Source: Halonotius sp046719765
Lineage (GTDB): Archaea; Halobacteriota; Halobacteria; Halobacteriales; Haloferacaceae
Assembly: GCF_046719765.1 (NCBI RefSeq)
Contig: NZ_JABEBY010000015.1
Location: forward strand, 1-64,000
Direction: 5' to 3'
Length of the DNA stretch: 64,000 nt
This document shows, piece after piece, positions 8,676 through 17,415 of this stretch. The notes beneath the pieces are model-generated. The model searched no databases, was not told the DNA's origin, and worked only from the letters and a program-made list of their open reading frames with translations. Position numbers and translations under genes: made by a program. Position 1 is the first letter of the stretch, and each line of letters opens with the position of its first letter.

Positions 8676-9910
8676 TGGACAGCCGCGAAGGCCTCCGGAT
8701 CGCTGTGCGGTCGATACGAGCCCACAAGCTTCGCTCGGCGTTGACCGTCGTCGGTATCGTCATCGGCATCGCCTCGGTGATCACGTTTGCAACGTTCGGA
8801 GCCAGCGTCCAAGCCGAGATCATCGGCGATATCGGCGACAGCAACGCGGGCAACATCTACGTCTTCGGCACCCCCAGCGACGACGAGGGGTTCGACCGGG
8901 TGTTGCAGCCGGTGTTTACCGAATCGGATCTTGCGGCGATCGGTGAGATCGAGGGTGTCACCGCGGTGTTGCCGCGCGGCTCAGTTCAGGTGTCGTCGAT
9001 ACGCGCCGGCAACCAGACGCTCGCCAGATCGCAGGTGACCGCAACGACACCCGAGAGCATCACGCCGGCGTCGACGGTCAGCGGACAAGCGTTCACCAGC
9101 GGCGAGCGCGAGGTCGTCGTCAACGAGCGACTGGCGACCGGCTTCAGCGAGAATCTGACAGCCGGGTCGACGCTGACGCTCACCTTTTCCGACGGCGAGG
9201 AGCGACCGGTGACGGTGACGGGCGTCGTCAACGGCACGCGGGGTGAGCTGCCGGTGAGCAACTTTGCTCGCCAGCCGCGGCTCTTCGCGCCGGTCGATCC
9301 CTTCTATGCGGCGGTCGTCGAAAGCCCCTCGGCTGGGGTGCGGCAACGGGCCTACCCACAGGTGACCGTCGTCACCGATCCACGACAAACGGCAGAGACG
9401 CGCGAAGCGATCGAGGCCTATCTCGCGGGCGACGCCGATGCCCGCCAGTTGTCGGCGAGCGACACCGAGTTGGTCGCCCGCTCGGGGAGTGATTTCATCG
9501 ATGAGATCAGCGATGTGATCGAGCGCATCACCCGGTTTGTCACCGGGATCGGCGTCATCTCGCTGGTCGTCGGCGCGATCGGTATCGCCAACGTGATGTT
9601 GGTCAGCGTCACCGAGCGCACCCGGGAGATCGGGATCATGAAAGCCGTCGGCGCGCGCAACCGCGACGTGATGAGCGTCTTCGTCATCGAGGCCACGCTG
9701 TTGGGGACACTCGGCTCGCTGCTCGGCGTCCCGCTCGGCCTCCTTGTCGGTCGGGGGGCGGCCGCCTACGCCGACGTGACCTTCGCGTTGGCCCCGGATT
9801 GGATCGCGCTCGCCGTCGGTGTCGGCGTCGTGGTCGGGATCGTCGCCGGGCTGTATCCGGCCTGGCGGGCCGCCCGGATCGATCCGATCGACGCGCTCCG
9901 ACACGAATGA
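8675..9910 (+). CDS. ABC transporter permease (MacB/FtsX type)
   Basis: 411 residues. One N-terminal membrane segment (LRSALTVVGIVIGIASVITFATFG) is followed by a large extracytoplasmic MacB periplasmic-core-type domain (about 50-270), then three C-terminal FtsX helices. The FtsX signature is ANVMLVSVTERTREIGIMKA, then GARNRDVMSVFVIEA, ending YPAWRAARIDPIDALRHE. It pairs with the upstream ATPase, with which it overlaps by one base. MacB-type transporters move cargo by mechanotransmission rather than through a channel. The divergent LolA-like protein is the obvious candidate partner, but this is unproven. Confidence 0.9.
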   Translation: MDSREGLRIAVRSIRAHKLRSALTVVGIVIGIASVITFATFGASVQAEIIGDIGDSNAGNIYVFGTPSDDEGFDRVLQPVFTESDLAAIGEIEGVTAVLPRGSVQVSSIRAGNQTLARSQVTATTPESITPASTVSGQAFTSGEREVVVNERLATGFSENLTAGSTLTLTFSDGEERPVTVTGVVNGTRGELPVSNFARQPRLFAPVDPFYAAVVESPSAGVRQRAYPQVTVVTDPRQTAETREAIEAYLAGDADARQLSASDTELVARSGSDFIDEISDVIERITRFVTGIGVISLVVGAIGIANVMLVSVTERTREIGIMKAVGARNRDVMSVFVIEATLLGTLGSLLGVPLGLLVGRGAAAYADVTFALAPDWIALAVGVGVVVGIVAGLYPAWRAARIDPIDALRHE

Positions 9911-9936
9911 GTGGGGACACACAACCACCACGATAG

Positions 9937-11172
9937 ATGGCCGACGCCGAGCAGTCGACAGCGGGAACCGCGCTGTGGGTGATCGTCGCCGCCGCGACGC
10001 TGACGGTGATGGCCGGCGCGATCCTCGGGCCGGTGGTTCCACAGATTCAGTCGGCCCTTGGCGTCTCTGATACCGCCGCCGGGCTGATCATCACGACCCA
10101 CGGCGGCGTGATCGTCCTTGCCAGCCCGGCTGTCGGCGCGCTGATCGATCGGATCGGCCCGCGGCGACCATTTATCGCCGGGCTGGTGATCTACGGCCTC
10201 GGCGGTGGGGCCGGCCTCGTCGTCGACAGCTACCTGCCGCTGTTGGCCTCCCGGGTCGTGCTCGGGGTCGGCACCGCCGCGGTCTACACGTCGATCACGG
10301 TGTTGCTCTACCAGCTCTACGAGGGCCAGGCGATGGAGCGCGCCCTCGGCTACCGGAGCAGTGCCAACAGCGCGGGCGCGGCGGTGTGGCCGCTGATCGG
10401 CGGTGCGGCCGGAACGGTAAGCTGGAACCTGCCGTTTGCCGTCTATCTGGTCGCGCTTCCGCTTGGGCTGGTCGCGTTGCTGACGGTTCCGGAGCCAGCA
10501 ACAACAACAGGCGACGACGACGAAATCACCGCAAGCGACGACTCCCAAACCACCACCGAGGCCACCACGACGCTTCGGGAGCGGCTCACGGCGACAGCCA
10601 CGATCTTCGGTCGTCGCCCGCAGCTGCTCGCGGTCTATCTGCTCTATTTCACCGCGAACACGCTGCTGTACGTCGTGGTCGTCTTCTACCCGCAGTTTCT
10701 CCAGGGGGTTGGTGTCGACTCCTCGGCGGCGATCAGCCTCTATCTGGCCGCCAACGGCGCGGCCGGCGGCGTCACCGCCGTCGCCTACGATCGACTGCGA
10801 AGCCGCGTCAGTCGGCTCACGCTCGTCGGCATCGCCGTCGGGCTGTGGACGATCGGGTTTGCGAGTGTGAGCCTCATCACAACCGCCATGAGCGCGTTGC
10901 TCCCGGTCGTCCTATTCGGGGCCGGCATCGGGCTGGTCTTTCCGTCAGCGTTCGCGTGGGTCGAGCGGTTCGCGCCAGCCGCCAAGCAGGGCCAGTTCAG
11001 TGCCTATCTTGCCTCAGTTGGCTACACCGGCCAGTTCCTCGCGCCGGTGGTGTTCGGGCCGTTGGTGCCCGGCCTCGGCGTTGCCGGCGTCTTCGCTGTC
11101 GGCGCGGCTGTCGCCGCCGTCGGCGTTGTCGTCGTGATCGCCACCTCTCGATCGACCGACAGACACCTGTAG
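9937..11172 (+). CDS. Major facilitator superfamily transporter
   Basis: 411 residues with about twelve hydrophobic helices in two sets of six. MFS loop motif A is visible in the 2-3 loop as GALIDRIGPRRPFIAG. The central loop (about 190-215) is polar and rich in T, D and E. It looks like the drug:H+ antiporter (DHA1) type, such as bacillibactin or multidrug exporters, but the substrate cannot be told. It begins 26 bp after the ABC permease on the same strand and is followed 21 bp later by the DUF1405 gene, so all four may be one operon. Confidence 0.88.
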   Translation: MADAEQSTAGTALWVIVAAATLTVMAGAILGPVVPQIQSALGVSDTAAGLIITTHGGVIVLASPAVGALIDRIGPRRPFIAGLVIYGLGGGAGLVVDSYLPLLASRVVLGVGTAAVYTSITVLLYQLYEGQAMERALGYRSSANSAGAAVWPLIGGAAGTVSWNLPFAVYLVALPLGLVALLTVPEPATTTGDDDEITASDDSQTTTEATTTLRERLTATATIFGRRPQLLAVYLLYFTANTLLYVVVVFYPQFLQGVGVDSSAAISLYLAANGAAGGVTAVAYDRLRSRVSRLTLVGIAVGLWTIGFASVSLITTAMSALLPVVLFGAGIGLVFPSAFAWVERFAPAAKQGQFSAYLASVGYTGQFLAPVVFGPLVPGLGVAGVFAVGAAVAAVGVVVVIATSRSTDRHL

Positions 11173-11193
11173 CTGGCTACACAGAGACCAGCC

Positions 11194-11874
11194 ATGTCGC
11201 AGCGAGCCGATTGGGAGACGATGCCGACGCGCCGGCGACCGGTACCGCGGGCGGTCGCCGAGTCGTATCTCTCCCACGGCCCGAGTCTGGTCATGCTGCT
11301 TGTCACCAGCGCGGTCGCCTTTCTCGTCGGGGTGCGGTTTTACGTCGACACGATGCCTGCGGTGTCGACGCTGCTGTGGCCGCTGTATGCGGATTCGCCG
11401 ACCGCGATCGCGCTGGCGACGCTGTCGCTGGCGACGTTGCTGCCGACGCTCGACCGCCCGCTGGCGGCGACCCCCACGAACCGGCCACTGGCGTATCTCC
11501 ACACGCTCGCGTACGTCTGGCTCATCAAATACGGCCTCTGGGTCGTCATCGCGCTCAACCGCCGCGTTGGGCTGTATATCGGGTTCGACGCCGACGCGCT
11601 CTACGCGTACTGGGGGATCATCGGCACCCACCTGCTGTTTGTCGCGCTGGCGTTCGCCATCCTCCACTACGGCCGGACGACCCGCGGCGCACTCGGGCTC
11701 TCGCTGGTGTTGCTGCTCGTCAACGACATCGTCGACTACGGCTTCGGCTACCACCCGCCGTTGCGCTACGAGCCCGCGGTCGTGGTGCCGACGCTGACGG
11801 TCGCGCTGTCGTTCGTCGTCGTCGCGCTGGCGGCCTGGCAGTTCGATCGACTCGACGGCGGATCGGCGGCCTAA
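11194..11874 (+). CDS. DUF1405 family membrane protein
   Basis: 226 residues, six predicted membrane helices. Features of the DUF1405 family are GVRFYVDTMPAVSTLLWPLYADSP near residue 46-70, then NRPLAYLHTLAYVWLIKYGLW and LVLLLVNDIVDYGFGYHPP. The family is found in archaea and Bacillus (YpjA) and has no known biochemical role. Its stop overlaps the stop region of the convergent gene by four bases (11871-11874). Co-oriented and close to the MFS gene. Confidence 0.85.
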   Translation: MSQRADWETMPTRRRPVPRAVAESYLSHGPSLVMLLVTSAVAFLVGVRFYVDTMPAVSTLLWPLYADSPTAIALATLSLATLLPTLDRPLAATPTNRPLAYLHTLAYVWLIKYGLWVVIALNRRVGLYIGFDADALYAYWGIIGTHLLFVALAFAILHYGRTTRGALGLSLVLLLVNDIVDYGFGYHPPLRYEPAVVVPTLTVALSFVVVALAAWQFDRLDGGSAA

Positions 11875-12335
11875 ATCTCTCGTGTCAGCCCGTCGCGTAG
11901 ATCCCGGCCGAAGTAGTGGCCGACGAGCGCGAGGCCCGCACCAAGAACGACCCCGAGCCCGCCGAAGGCGAGGCCGTACTGCTGGAAGAAGTCGATTCCA
12001 ATGGGGAGCACGGCAGAGGTGAGCAGGCTCAACGCGAAGTTGACACCGACAACGATCCCGCCGGCGAGGCCGGTTTCGAGATAGCGAGCGTCGCCGGCGA
12101 GGATGCCGAGGATGAACGTCGCCGCGAACACACCGGCGAGCGAGCCGATGCTGCCGATAACCGGGATCGCGCCGCCGCCGGCGACACCGATGGCGACAGC
12201 GACCAGCGAGATCAGGAGGGCTTTCACCGAGAAGCGGCCACCGAGGCGGCCCGAGCCGCCGTCATCATCGGCACCCGATGGGATCTCAGTGTCGACCCCG
12301 TCGACCGTCTCGGTTAGCTCGTCGGACTGCTGCAT
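11871..12335 (-). CDS. Haloarchaeal glycine-rich membrane protein (DUF5518-like)
   Basis: 154 residues counted from the ATG at 12335; the frame is open to 12413. An acidic N-terminal tail of about 38 residues is followed by four hydrophobic stretches rich in Gly and Ala (KALLISLVAVAIGVAGGG, LAGVFAATFILGILAGDA, GLAGGIVVGVNFALSLL, GGLGVVLGAGLALVGHYFG). This matches the general build of haloarchaeal DUF5518-type membrane proteins; another one lies at 27991-28353. Function unknown. It converges tail to tail with the DUF1405 gene. Confidence 0.6.
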   Translation of the reverse strand: MQQSDELTETVDGVDTEIPSGADDDGGSGRLGGRFSVKALLISLVAVAIGVAGGGAIPVIGSIGSLAGVFAATFILGILAGDARYLETGLAGGIVVGVNFALSLLTSAVLPIGIDFFQQYGLAFGGLGVVLGAGLALVGHYFGRDLRDGLTREI

Positions 12336-12423
12336 ACCCAACCGTGGCGACCCAGCGGTTTGGCTGTTGTGCCGACAGCGACGATACTGTGCGGCTTGCC
12401 GTCTGTCGCACAACAGCTACGAA

Positions 12424-12810
12424 CTATTCTCGATACCTCTCGATTTTCAGATCCTCGATAGCAGCAAAATGGGTGTCGTCCACGACGAGTGGCACACCGA
12501 GCGAGCGAGCAGTTCCGGCGATGTAGATGTCACTCTTGTTGATCAGTTCGCCGTCGGCACGGAGGCTGGCGTAGATTTCGGCGGCTTCCGCAGCCGTTTC
12601 GTTCGTGAACGGCACCGGCTGCACCCACTCGTATTTCGACATCGCCTCCGCTTGTGTCATCTCCTGGGTGATCATCAACCCGCGATACAGCTCCGAGAGG
12701 ACGATGGTCGGTGCACCGATCTCTTCGCTGTCGTGGGCGGCTAAATATTCGATTGCGGCGTCGTCACCGCGGGCATAATCGATAAGAAACGACGCGTCGA
12801 CGAGCTTCAC
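12424..12810 (-). CDS. VapC-type PIN-domain toxin
   Basis: 128 residues, whole PIN domain. Acidic residues expected in the nuclease site are Asp5 (MKLVDASFLID), Glu40 (VLSELYRG), Asp94 (INKSDIYIAG) and Asp111 or Asp112 (LVVDDTHF). VapC toxins cleave tRNA or rRNA and are silenced by a cognate VapB. Its start overlaps the stop of the preceding antitoxin gene by four bases, the usual order (antitoxin first) and coupling. Residues for activity look intact, so it is probably a working toxin. Confidence 0.9.
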   Translation of the reverse strand: MKLVDASFLIDYARGDDAAIEYLAAHDSEEIGAPTIVLSELYRGLMITQEMTQAEAMSKYEWVQPVPFTNETAAEAAEIYASLRADGELINKSDIYIAGTARSLGVPLVVDDTHFAAIEDLKIERYRE

Positions 12811-13067
12811 GATTCCTCTGACAGCCGCTCGTCGATTCGGTTGCCATCTTCATCGAACGCAGCATCGAGATCCTCAAAGCCCTGCTCAACCGCTGCTTCG
12901 AGGTCGTCAGCCGCTTGCTGAGAGAGAAATCCGGCGTTCGTCCGCCAATCGGACTCACGTTCGTGGATGAGTCGGTCGAGCGTCTCGCTGAAGCTTTCGT
13001 CACCGCGTTTGTGCGCTTTCAGCCGCTCGTAGACATCTTCTTTGATGCCGATGTTTTTCGAGGCCAT
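12807..13067 (-). CDS. VapB-type antitoxin
   Basis: 86 residues, start ATG at 13067. The N-terminal half (KNIGIKEDVYERLKAHKRGD then ESFSETLDRLIHE) is the ribbon-helix-helix-like pattern of archaeal VapB antitoxins. The acidic C-terminal tail (VEQGFEDLDAAFDEDGNR) is the kind of segment that wraps around and blocks the PIN toxin. First gene of the vapBC pair; such antitoxins usually bind their own promoter, so autoregulation is likely, though I see no clear operator in the 150 bp before gatD. Confidence 0.85.
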   Translation of the reverse strand: MASKNIGIKEDVYERLKAHKRGDESFSETLDRLIHERESDWRTNAGFLSQQAADDLEAAVEQGFEDLDAAFDEDGNRIDERLSEES

Positions 13068-13217
13068 CCGTGTTTTGTGTATGGGTTTGGGTACACATCA
13101 AGGTTGTTCCCGGTTACCCTGTTTCAAAACAAGTGGCGTCGAAAGGTTCCGGTGGAATTCCCACTATCACAACCGCGAAAGCGTGGTTTCAAGTCGACCC
13201 CCGGGCAAGGCGGGCGT

Positions 13218-14504
13218 ATGCATCCAGGCGACCGCGTCCGCGTCGAGCGCGGCGGTACCACCAACGAAGGCGTGGTGTTGCCCTCCTCGACGAGCGACCA
13301 CATCGTCCTCAAGCTCGACGGCGGCTACAACATCGGCATCGACCGCGAGGCAGCCAGCGTCGACGTGCTGGAAACCGGCGTTCACGACATCGACGACGAG
13401 GGTGAGCCCGACGATGGAGCAGTCTCCGAGATCGAGTTCGGCGACGACCGGCCGACGATCTCGCTCATCTCAACGGGCGGCACGATCGCCTCGACGGTCG
13501 ACTACCGCACCGGCGCGGTGACCGCGCAGTTCACCGCCGAGGACGTACTCCGGGCTGTCCCTGAACTCGCCGGGCGCGCCAACTACCGGGGCCGCGTCGT
13601 CGCCAACATCCTCTCGGAGAATATGGATCCCTCGATCTGGCAGGAGTTGGCCACCGCAGTGTACGAGGAAATCGAGGCAGGAGCCGACGGCGTCGTCGTC
13701 ATGCACGGCACCGACACGATGCAGTATTCGGCGGCTGCACTGTCGTTCATGCTCGATACGCCGGTGCCGATCGTCTTCACCGGCAGCCAGCGATCGGCCG
13801 ACCGGCCCTCCTCGGACAACGTGATGAACGCGGTGTCAGCGGTCGAAGCCGCGAAAGCCGACTGCGCGGAGGTGCTGCTCTGTATGCACGCGTCGGCCAG
13901 CGACGACCGCTGCGCGCTCCATCGCGGCACGCGCGTCCGGAAAAACCACACCTCCCGGCGAGACGCCTTCGAGACCGTCGGCAACAAGCCGCTGGCGACG
14001 ATCGAGTATGCGACCGCCAGAGACAACGGCGGCGACGGTGCGGTTGCCGACGACGCTTTCGCGTTCAACCGCGAGTACGCCGCGCGCGGCGAGGCCGATC
14101 TCGCACGCAACGACGATCTCAATCCCGCGGTCGAACTCGTCAAATTCACGCCCGGCATGGATCCCGCGGCGTGGGACTACCTCGACGACGCCGACGGCGT
14201 GATCATCGAGGGCACCGGCCTCGGGCACATCCACACTGATCTGATCCCGCGGGTCGAGGAACTCGTCGACGACGGAACCGTGGTTGCGATGACGAGTCAG
14301 TGTTTGGAAGGCCGGGTCTGTGACCGTGTCTACGACACGGGCCGGGATCTGCTGGCTGCCGGCATCGTCGAAGCCGGCGATACGCTCCCTGGCACCGCGA
14401 AGGTGAAGCTGATGTGGGCCTTAGCGAACGTCGGCAACCCAACCGAGGCGATGGGGCGGTCGCTGGCGGGCGAGCTCACCGAGGAATCACAGCCGTGGCA
14501 GTAG
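13218..14504 (+). CDS. gatD: Glutamyl-tRNA(Gln) amidotransferase subunit D
   Basis: 428 residues from the ATG at 13218; an open frame continues upstream to 12915 across the vapB gene and is not used. GatD is the asparaginase-like subunit of archaeal GatDE, which supplies ammonia to convert Glu-tRNA(Gln) to Gln-tRNA(Gln). An N-terminal barrel (GDRVRVERGGTTNEGVVLP) precedes the asparaginase domain with ISTGGTIAST (Thr86 and Thr89) and VVMHGTDTMQ (Thr165, Asp166). Length fits the family. gatE is not adjacent. A small membrane-protein frame overlaps its last codons. Confidence 0.95.
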   Translation: MHPGDRVRVERGGTTNEGVVLPSSTSDHIVLKLDGGYNIGIDREAASVDVLETGVHDIDDEGEPDDGAVSEIEFGDDRPTISLISTGGTIASTVDYRTGAVTAQFTAEDVLRAVPELAGRANYRGRVVANILSENMDPSIWQELATAVYEEIEAGADGVVVMHGTDTMQYSAAALSFMLDTPVPIVFTGSQRSADRPSSDNVMNAVSAVEAAKADCAEVLLCMHASASDDRCALHRGTRVRKNHTSRRDAFETVGNKPLATIEYATARDNGGDGAVADDAFAFNREYAARGEADLARNDDLNPAVELVKFTPGMDPAAWDYLDDADGVIIEGTGLGHIHTDLIPRVEELVDDGTVVAMTSQCLEGRVCDRVYDTGRDLLAAGIVEAGDTLPGTAKVKLMWALANVGNPTEAMGRSLAGELTEESQPWQ

Positions 14505-14794
14505 CGGCGTCGCTGGCGGCCGCCGGGGCACCGTTTCAGATCGCGGCCGGCTCGCCGCTGCTCGTCGCCGCTATCATCGATCGCCCCATCATGGTCGTCA
14601 TCTATGGGGTGACACTCGCCGTCTCGGTGTGGCTGTTTCGGGATGCGCGTCGGCGACAGCGATCGATCCCCGTGGCGGCCGGGTGGGCGATCGGCGGCTT
14701 CGTCCTCCCGGGGATCGTCCACTTCGGATATCTCTATGGACGAATGCAGGAGACATCACCAACCCCGGAGCCATCGGCCGAAAACGACACCTGA
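14495..14794 (+). CDS. Small two-helix membrane protein
   Basis: 99 residues if the GTG at 14495 is used (overlapping the gatD end by ten bases); an ATG near 14590 would give a protein of about 68 residues. Two hydrophobic segments are visible: IMVVIYGVTLAVSVWLF followed by basic RDARRRQR, and PVAAGWAIGGFVLPGIVHFGYL. The short tail is polar. I do not recognise a named family. Position directly behind gatD suggests shared transcription. Confidence 0.5.
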   Translation: MAVAASLAAAGAPFQIAAGSPLLVAAIIDRPIMVVIYGVTLAVSVWLFRDARRRQRSIPVAAGWAIGGFVLPGIVHFGYLYGRMQETSPTPEPSAENDT

Positions 14795-14906
14795 ACGGGT
14801 GCGGTGCCGGCGATGACACCGCCCCGAGCAACACACCGAGACAGGAGGGCTGTCAGCAACGACATCGGCAGGGGTTGTTATTAGGTCGCCGCCCGAATCG
14901 ACGGGT

Positions 14907-15791
14907 ATGTTCGACCGCATCCTGTTTCCGATCGACGACAGCGACGGTGTTGCTGCGATCCGCGACAGCGTCTACGCGCTCGCGGCGGCCCACGACGCGA
15001 CCCTCCACGTGCTGAACGTCGCCGACACCGCCCACGACAGCGTCACCCGGATCGGCGACGAGGTCGTCGACGCCCTCGAACAGGCGGGCCAACAGCTTGT
15101 GGACGAGACCGCCTCGAAGGCGGCCGAACGCGGCATCCCGACGAAGACAGCGGTGATACAGGGTGGTGTCGCCGCGACGATCACCACGTACGCAACCACC
15201 GCCGACATCGATCTCATCGTGATGCCGACGCAGGGGCGAACCGGCATCGAGGAGCACCTGCTGGGAAGCACGACCGAACGCGTCAGCCGTGAGACGCCGG
15301 TGCCGTTGCTTACACTTCGGCCCGACGCAACGCCGCTGACGACGCCGTTCGAGCGGCTGCTCGTCCCGACCGACGGCAGCGATACCGCGACGGCCGCCCT
15401 CGATGTTGGGATCGACCTCGCGGTCGCCGACGGCAGCAGGCTTCACCTGTTGTCGGTTATCGACACCGGGCTGTTTGGGGGGGATCTCCGGGCCGACCAG
15501 TTCACGGAGAGTCTGACCGCGGCCGCCAAGCAGGTCATCGACGAGGCCCGCGATCGTGCGACCGATGCCGGCGTTGGGGCTGTCGATACCGCCGTCAAGG
15601 ACGACAACTCGGTGGCCGAGGGGATTCGATCGTACGCCGCCGACGCCGACAGCGACTGCATCGTCGTCGGCACCCACGGCCGAACCGGGCTCGACCGGTA
15701 TCTACTCGGCAGCGTCACGGAGACGCTGATCCGAACCGCGCCGGTACCGGTGTTGGTCGTTCCGCCGGCGGATCACGCCCCCGAGGAGTAA
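14907..15791 (+). CDS. Tandem universal stress protein (UspA family)
   Basis: 294 residues made of two UspA domains, about 1-140 and 146-287. Each opens with the family strand (MFDRILFPIDDSD; FERLLVPTDGSDTATAA) and ends with the nucleotide-binding loop region (IVMPTQGRTGIEEHLLGSTTERV; IVVGTHGRTGLDRYLLGSVTETL). The second G-x2-G-x9-G(S/T) pattern suggests ATP binding. Universal stress proteins are abundant in haloarchaea; specific roles are mostly unknown. A third UspA-like gene lies downstream in the opposite direction. Confidence 0.92.
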   Translation: MFDRILFPIDDSDGVAAIRDSVYALAAAHDATLHVLNVADTAHDSVTRIGDEVVDALEQAGQQLVDETASKAAERGIPTKTAVIQGGVAATITTYATTADIDLIVMPTQGRTGIEEHLLGSTTERVSRETPVPLLTLRPDATPLTTPFERLLVPTDGSDTATAALDVGIDLAVADGSRLHLLSVIDTGLFGGDLRADQFTESLTAAAKQVIDEARDRATDAGVGAVDTAVKDDNSVAEGIRSYAADADSDCIVVGTHGRTGLDRYLLGSVTETLIRTAPVPVLVVPPADHAPEE

Positions 15792-15808
15792 CACGACACG
15801 GGCAAAGA

Positions 15809-16243
15809 CTACCGCTCATCGGCCGGCAGCACCACGACCGGACAGTCACTTTTGACGATGAGGGCCGTCCGCACACCGCCAGCGACAACATCCAGCCAAT
15901 CGCTGCCACCGCGTGAGTGAAAGGCGATCGCCGAGGCGCCGGCCGCGGTGGCGGCGTCGATAATCGATGCGGCGATGTCGTCGCCGGTCAGCACGTCGGT
16001 GTCGACAGCGATCCCATCAGCAGCCGCAAGCGACGCAAACCGATCGACGGCGTCGGTAGCGCGGTTGGTCGCTGCACGCTGGGGGGTGTCGTCAGCACCG
16101 CTGGCCGCAACAACGCTGACCACCAGCGGCTGACAGCAGTCCGGGTCGATCTCGGGGCGAAGCGCGTCGTAGGTCTCGACAGCGTCGTCAGCGTCCGACA
16201 CCGGGACGACCGGCCGCGTGAGCAGGCCCGACCGATCGGTCAT
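15809..16243 (-). CDS. UspA-like protein (divergent)
   Basis: 144 residues. The fold pattern resembles universal stress proteins (LVVSVVAASGADDTPQ, then DDIAASIIDAATAAGASAIAFHSRGGSDWLDVVAGGV, ending CPVVVLPADER), but the nucleotide loop G-x2-G-x9-G is degraded, so it may not bind ATP. It converges with the tandem UspA gene, 17 bp apart. Called from overall pattern, not from a strict motif. Confidence 0.7.
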   Translation of the reverse strand: MTDRSGLLTRPVVPVSDADDAVETYDALRPEIDPDCCQPLVVSVVAASGADDTPQRAATNRATDAVDRFASLAAADGIAVDTDVLTGDDIAASIIDAATAAGASAIAFHSRGGSDWLDVVAGGVRTALIVKSDCPVVVLPADER

Positions 16244-16383
16244 CGGAACCCACCTGACAGGACAGATCTGGATGGTGACAGCAAGGAGCCGAGCATAGCG
16301 TCGCTTTCGCCGCCGTCCACATAGATCCTCGCCCCAGAAGCCAAATCCGAGGCTCTATTGGGCTTGGTGCCCACAATCGACCA

Positions 16384-16947
16384 ATGGGATTTCACACGTT
16401 TGATCCGGCGAAGGCGGCCAAGTTAGACGACGAAAGCCGCTATCAGTTCTGCTCGCGGGAGGAGCTGCTCGGCGCGTTTGCGGCCGGCGGCGGGGCCGAC
16501 GACCACCTTGTTGATCTCGGCAGCGGAACCGGCTTCTATACGACCGCGCTTGCGCCCTTCTTTGGGCAGGTTTCGGCGGTCGATATCCAGTCAGAAATGC
16601 ACGACTACTTCCGGAAAAACGGGGTGCCGGCAAACGTCTCGCTGGTCGAGAGTTCGACCGATAGCCTCCCGCTCGATGATGGCTCGGTTGACGCGGTGCT
16701 GTCGACGATGACGGCCCACGAGCTGCCGCTTGCGGCGACGCTGGCGGAGCTACGCCGGGTGCTCAGTGCCGGCGGTCGGTTCGTGATCGTTGACTGGTCA
16801 GCCGAGGGGCGGGGTGAGGCCGGGCCGCCGCGAAGCGAACGCCTCAGTGCAGCCGATCTTCGAGAGTCGTTGACCGAGGTTGGTTTCAGCGTCGATCGCG
16901 CGGAGGAACGCGGCGAAACGCTGCTGATCGCGGCGACACGCGACTGA
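16384..16947 (+). CDS. Class I SAM-dependent methyltransferase
   Basis: 187 residues. SAM-binding motif I is VDLGSGTGFYTTALAPF (about 43-59), motif II region VSAVDIQSEM, and motif post-II SLPLDDGSVDAVLSTMTAHEL. The LRRVLSAGGRFVIVDW segment is typical of methyltransferase type 11. The substrate is not predictable; the UbiE-like look fits small-molecule or arsenite-like substrates, but no such signature cysteines are present. It is followed by the SRP RNA on the same strand, separately promoted. Confidence 0.88.
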   Translation: MGFHTFDPAKAAKLDDESRYQFCSREELLGAFAAGGGADDHLVDLGSGTGFYTTALAPFFGQVSAVDIQSEMHDYFRKNGVPANVSLVESSTDSLPLDDGSVDAVLSTMTAHELPLAATLAELRRVLSAGGRFVIVDWSAEGRGEAGPPRSERLSAADLRESLTEVGFSVDRAEERGETLLIAATRD

Positions 16948-17034
16948 CGGCGACAGCGTTGCAACCCCCCGATGGCGTCGACATGGCTGGACGGCGAGCC
17001 GAAAGGGACTTAACGCCCTCGGCTGTATCCCGGA

Positions 17035-17342
17035 GTGGACTAGGCCGGGCAGGTAGGCCCTGCTCCTCGCCCGTGAGACAGTCTTTAGCGGGGGCCGAAC
17101 AGCCGGGGCGTCGGTTGAACCGACACAGGCCTCGGGAGCCAACGTAGAAACCTCGTCCGTCGGGGACAGCGGCTCGGTGTGTACACCCGCAGGGGTGTTC
17201 CACGCCGGGTTGTCGGCGACAGTGGGTCAGGCGCGGAAGCGAGCAGCCCATCGCCGGACGCCCGTCGCTCGCCGGATCGCGGGGTGGAGGAGGCAACCGA
17301 GAATCCCTGTGTTTGGAACGGCCGGCAAGTCGGCCTGTCCGC
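17035..17342 (+). ncRNA. 7S RNA of the signal recognition particle
   Basis: About 305 nt, the usual archaeal size. The ends pair: ggac-t-aggccg at 17037-17047 with cggcct-gtcc at 17331-17340, which forms helix 5/helix 1 closure. The S-domain helix 8 signature lies at 17223-17250: gggtcaggc, cggaagc, gagcagccc, holding the conserved GUCAGG, GGAAG and AGCAG parts bound by SRP54. The Alu side begins with taggccgggc. A TATA-like acttaac at 17008-17014 sits about 26 bp upstream. No protein frame fits the segment. The RNA works with SRP19 and SRP54 in membrane targeting. Confidence 0.92.
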
Positions 17343-17415
17343 CATTCATACGCGGTTTTCGATCCACCGACCAGCCCACCGACAGCTTCGACTATCAGCA
17401 GTACCTTGGGTTTGC

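Noticed and set aside
10386..11900. 504-codon frame overlapping the MFS and DUF1405 genes
   Set aside because: Sequence is Arg- and Pro-rich in the manner of a shifted frame, while the other frames carry clear membrane proteins.
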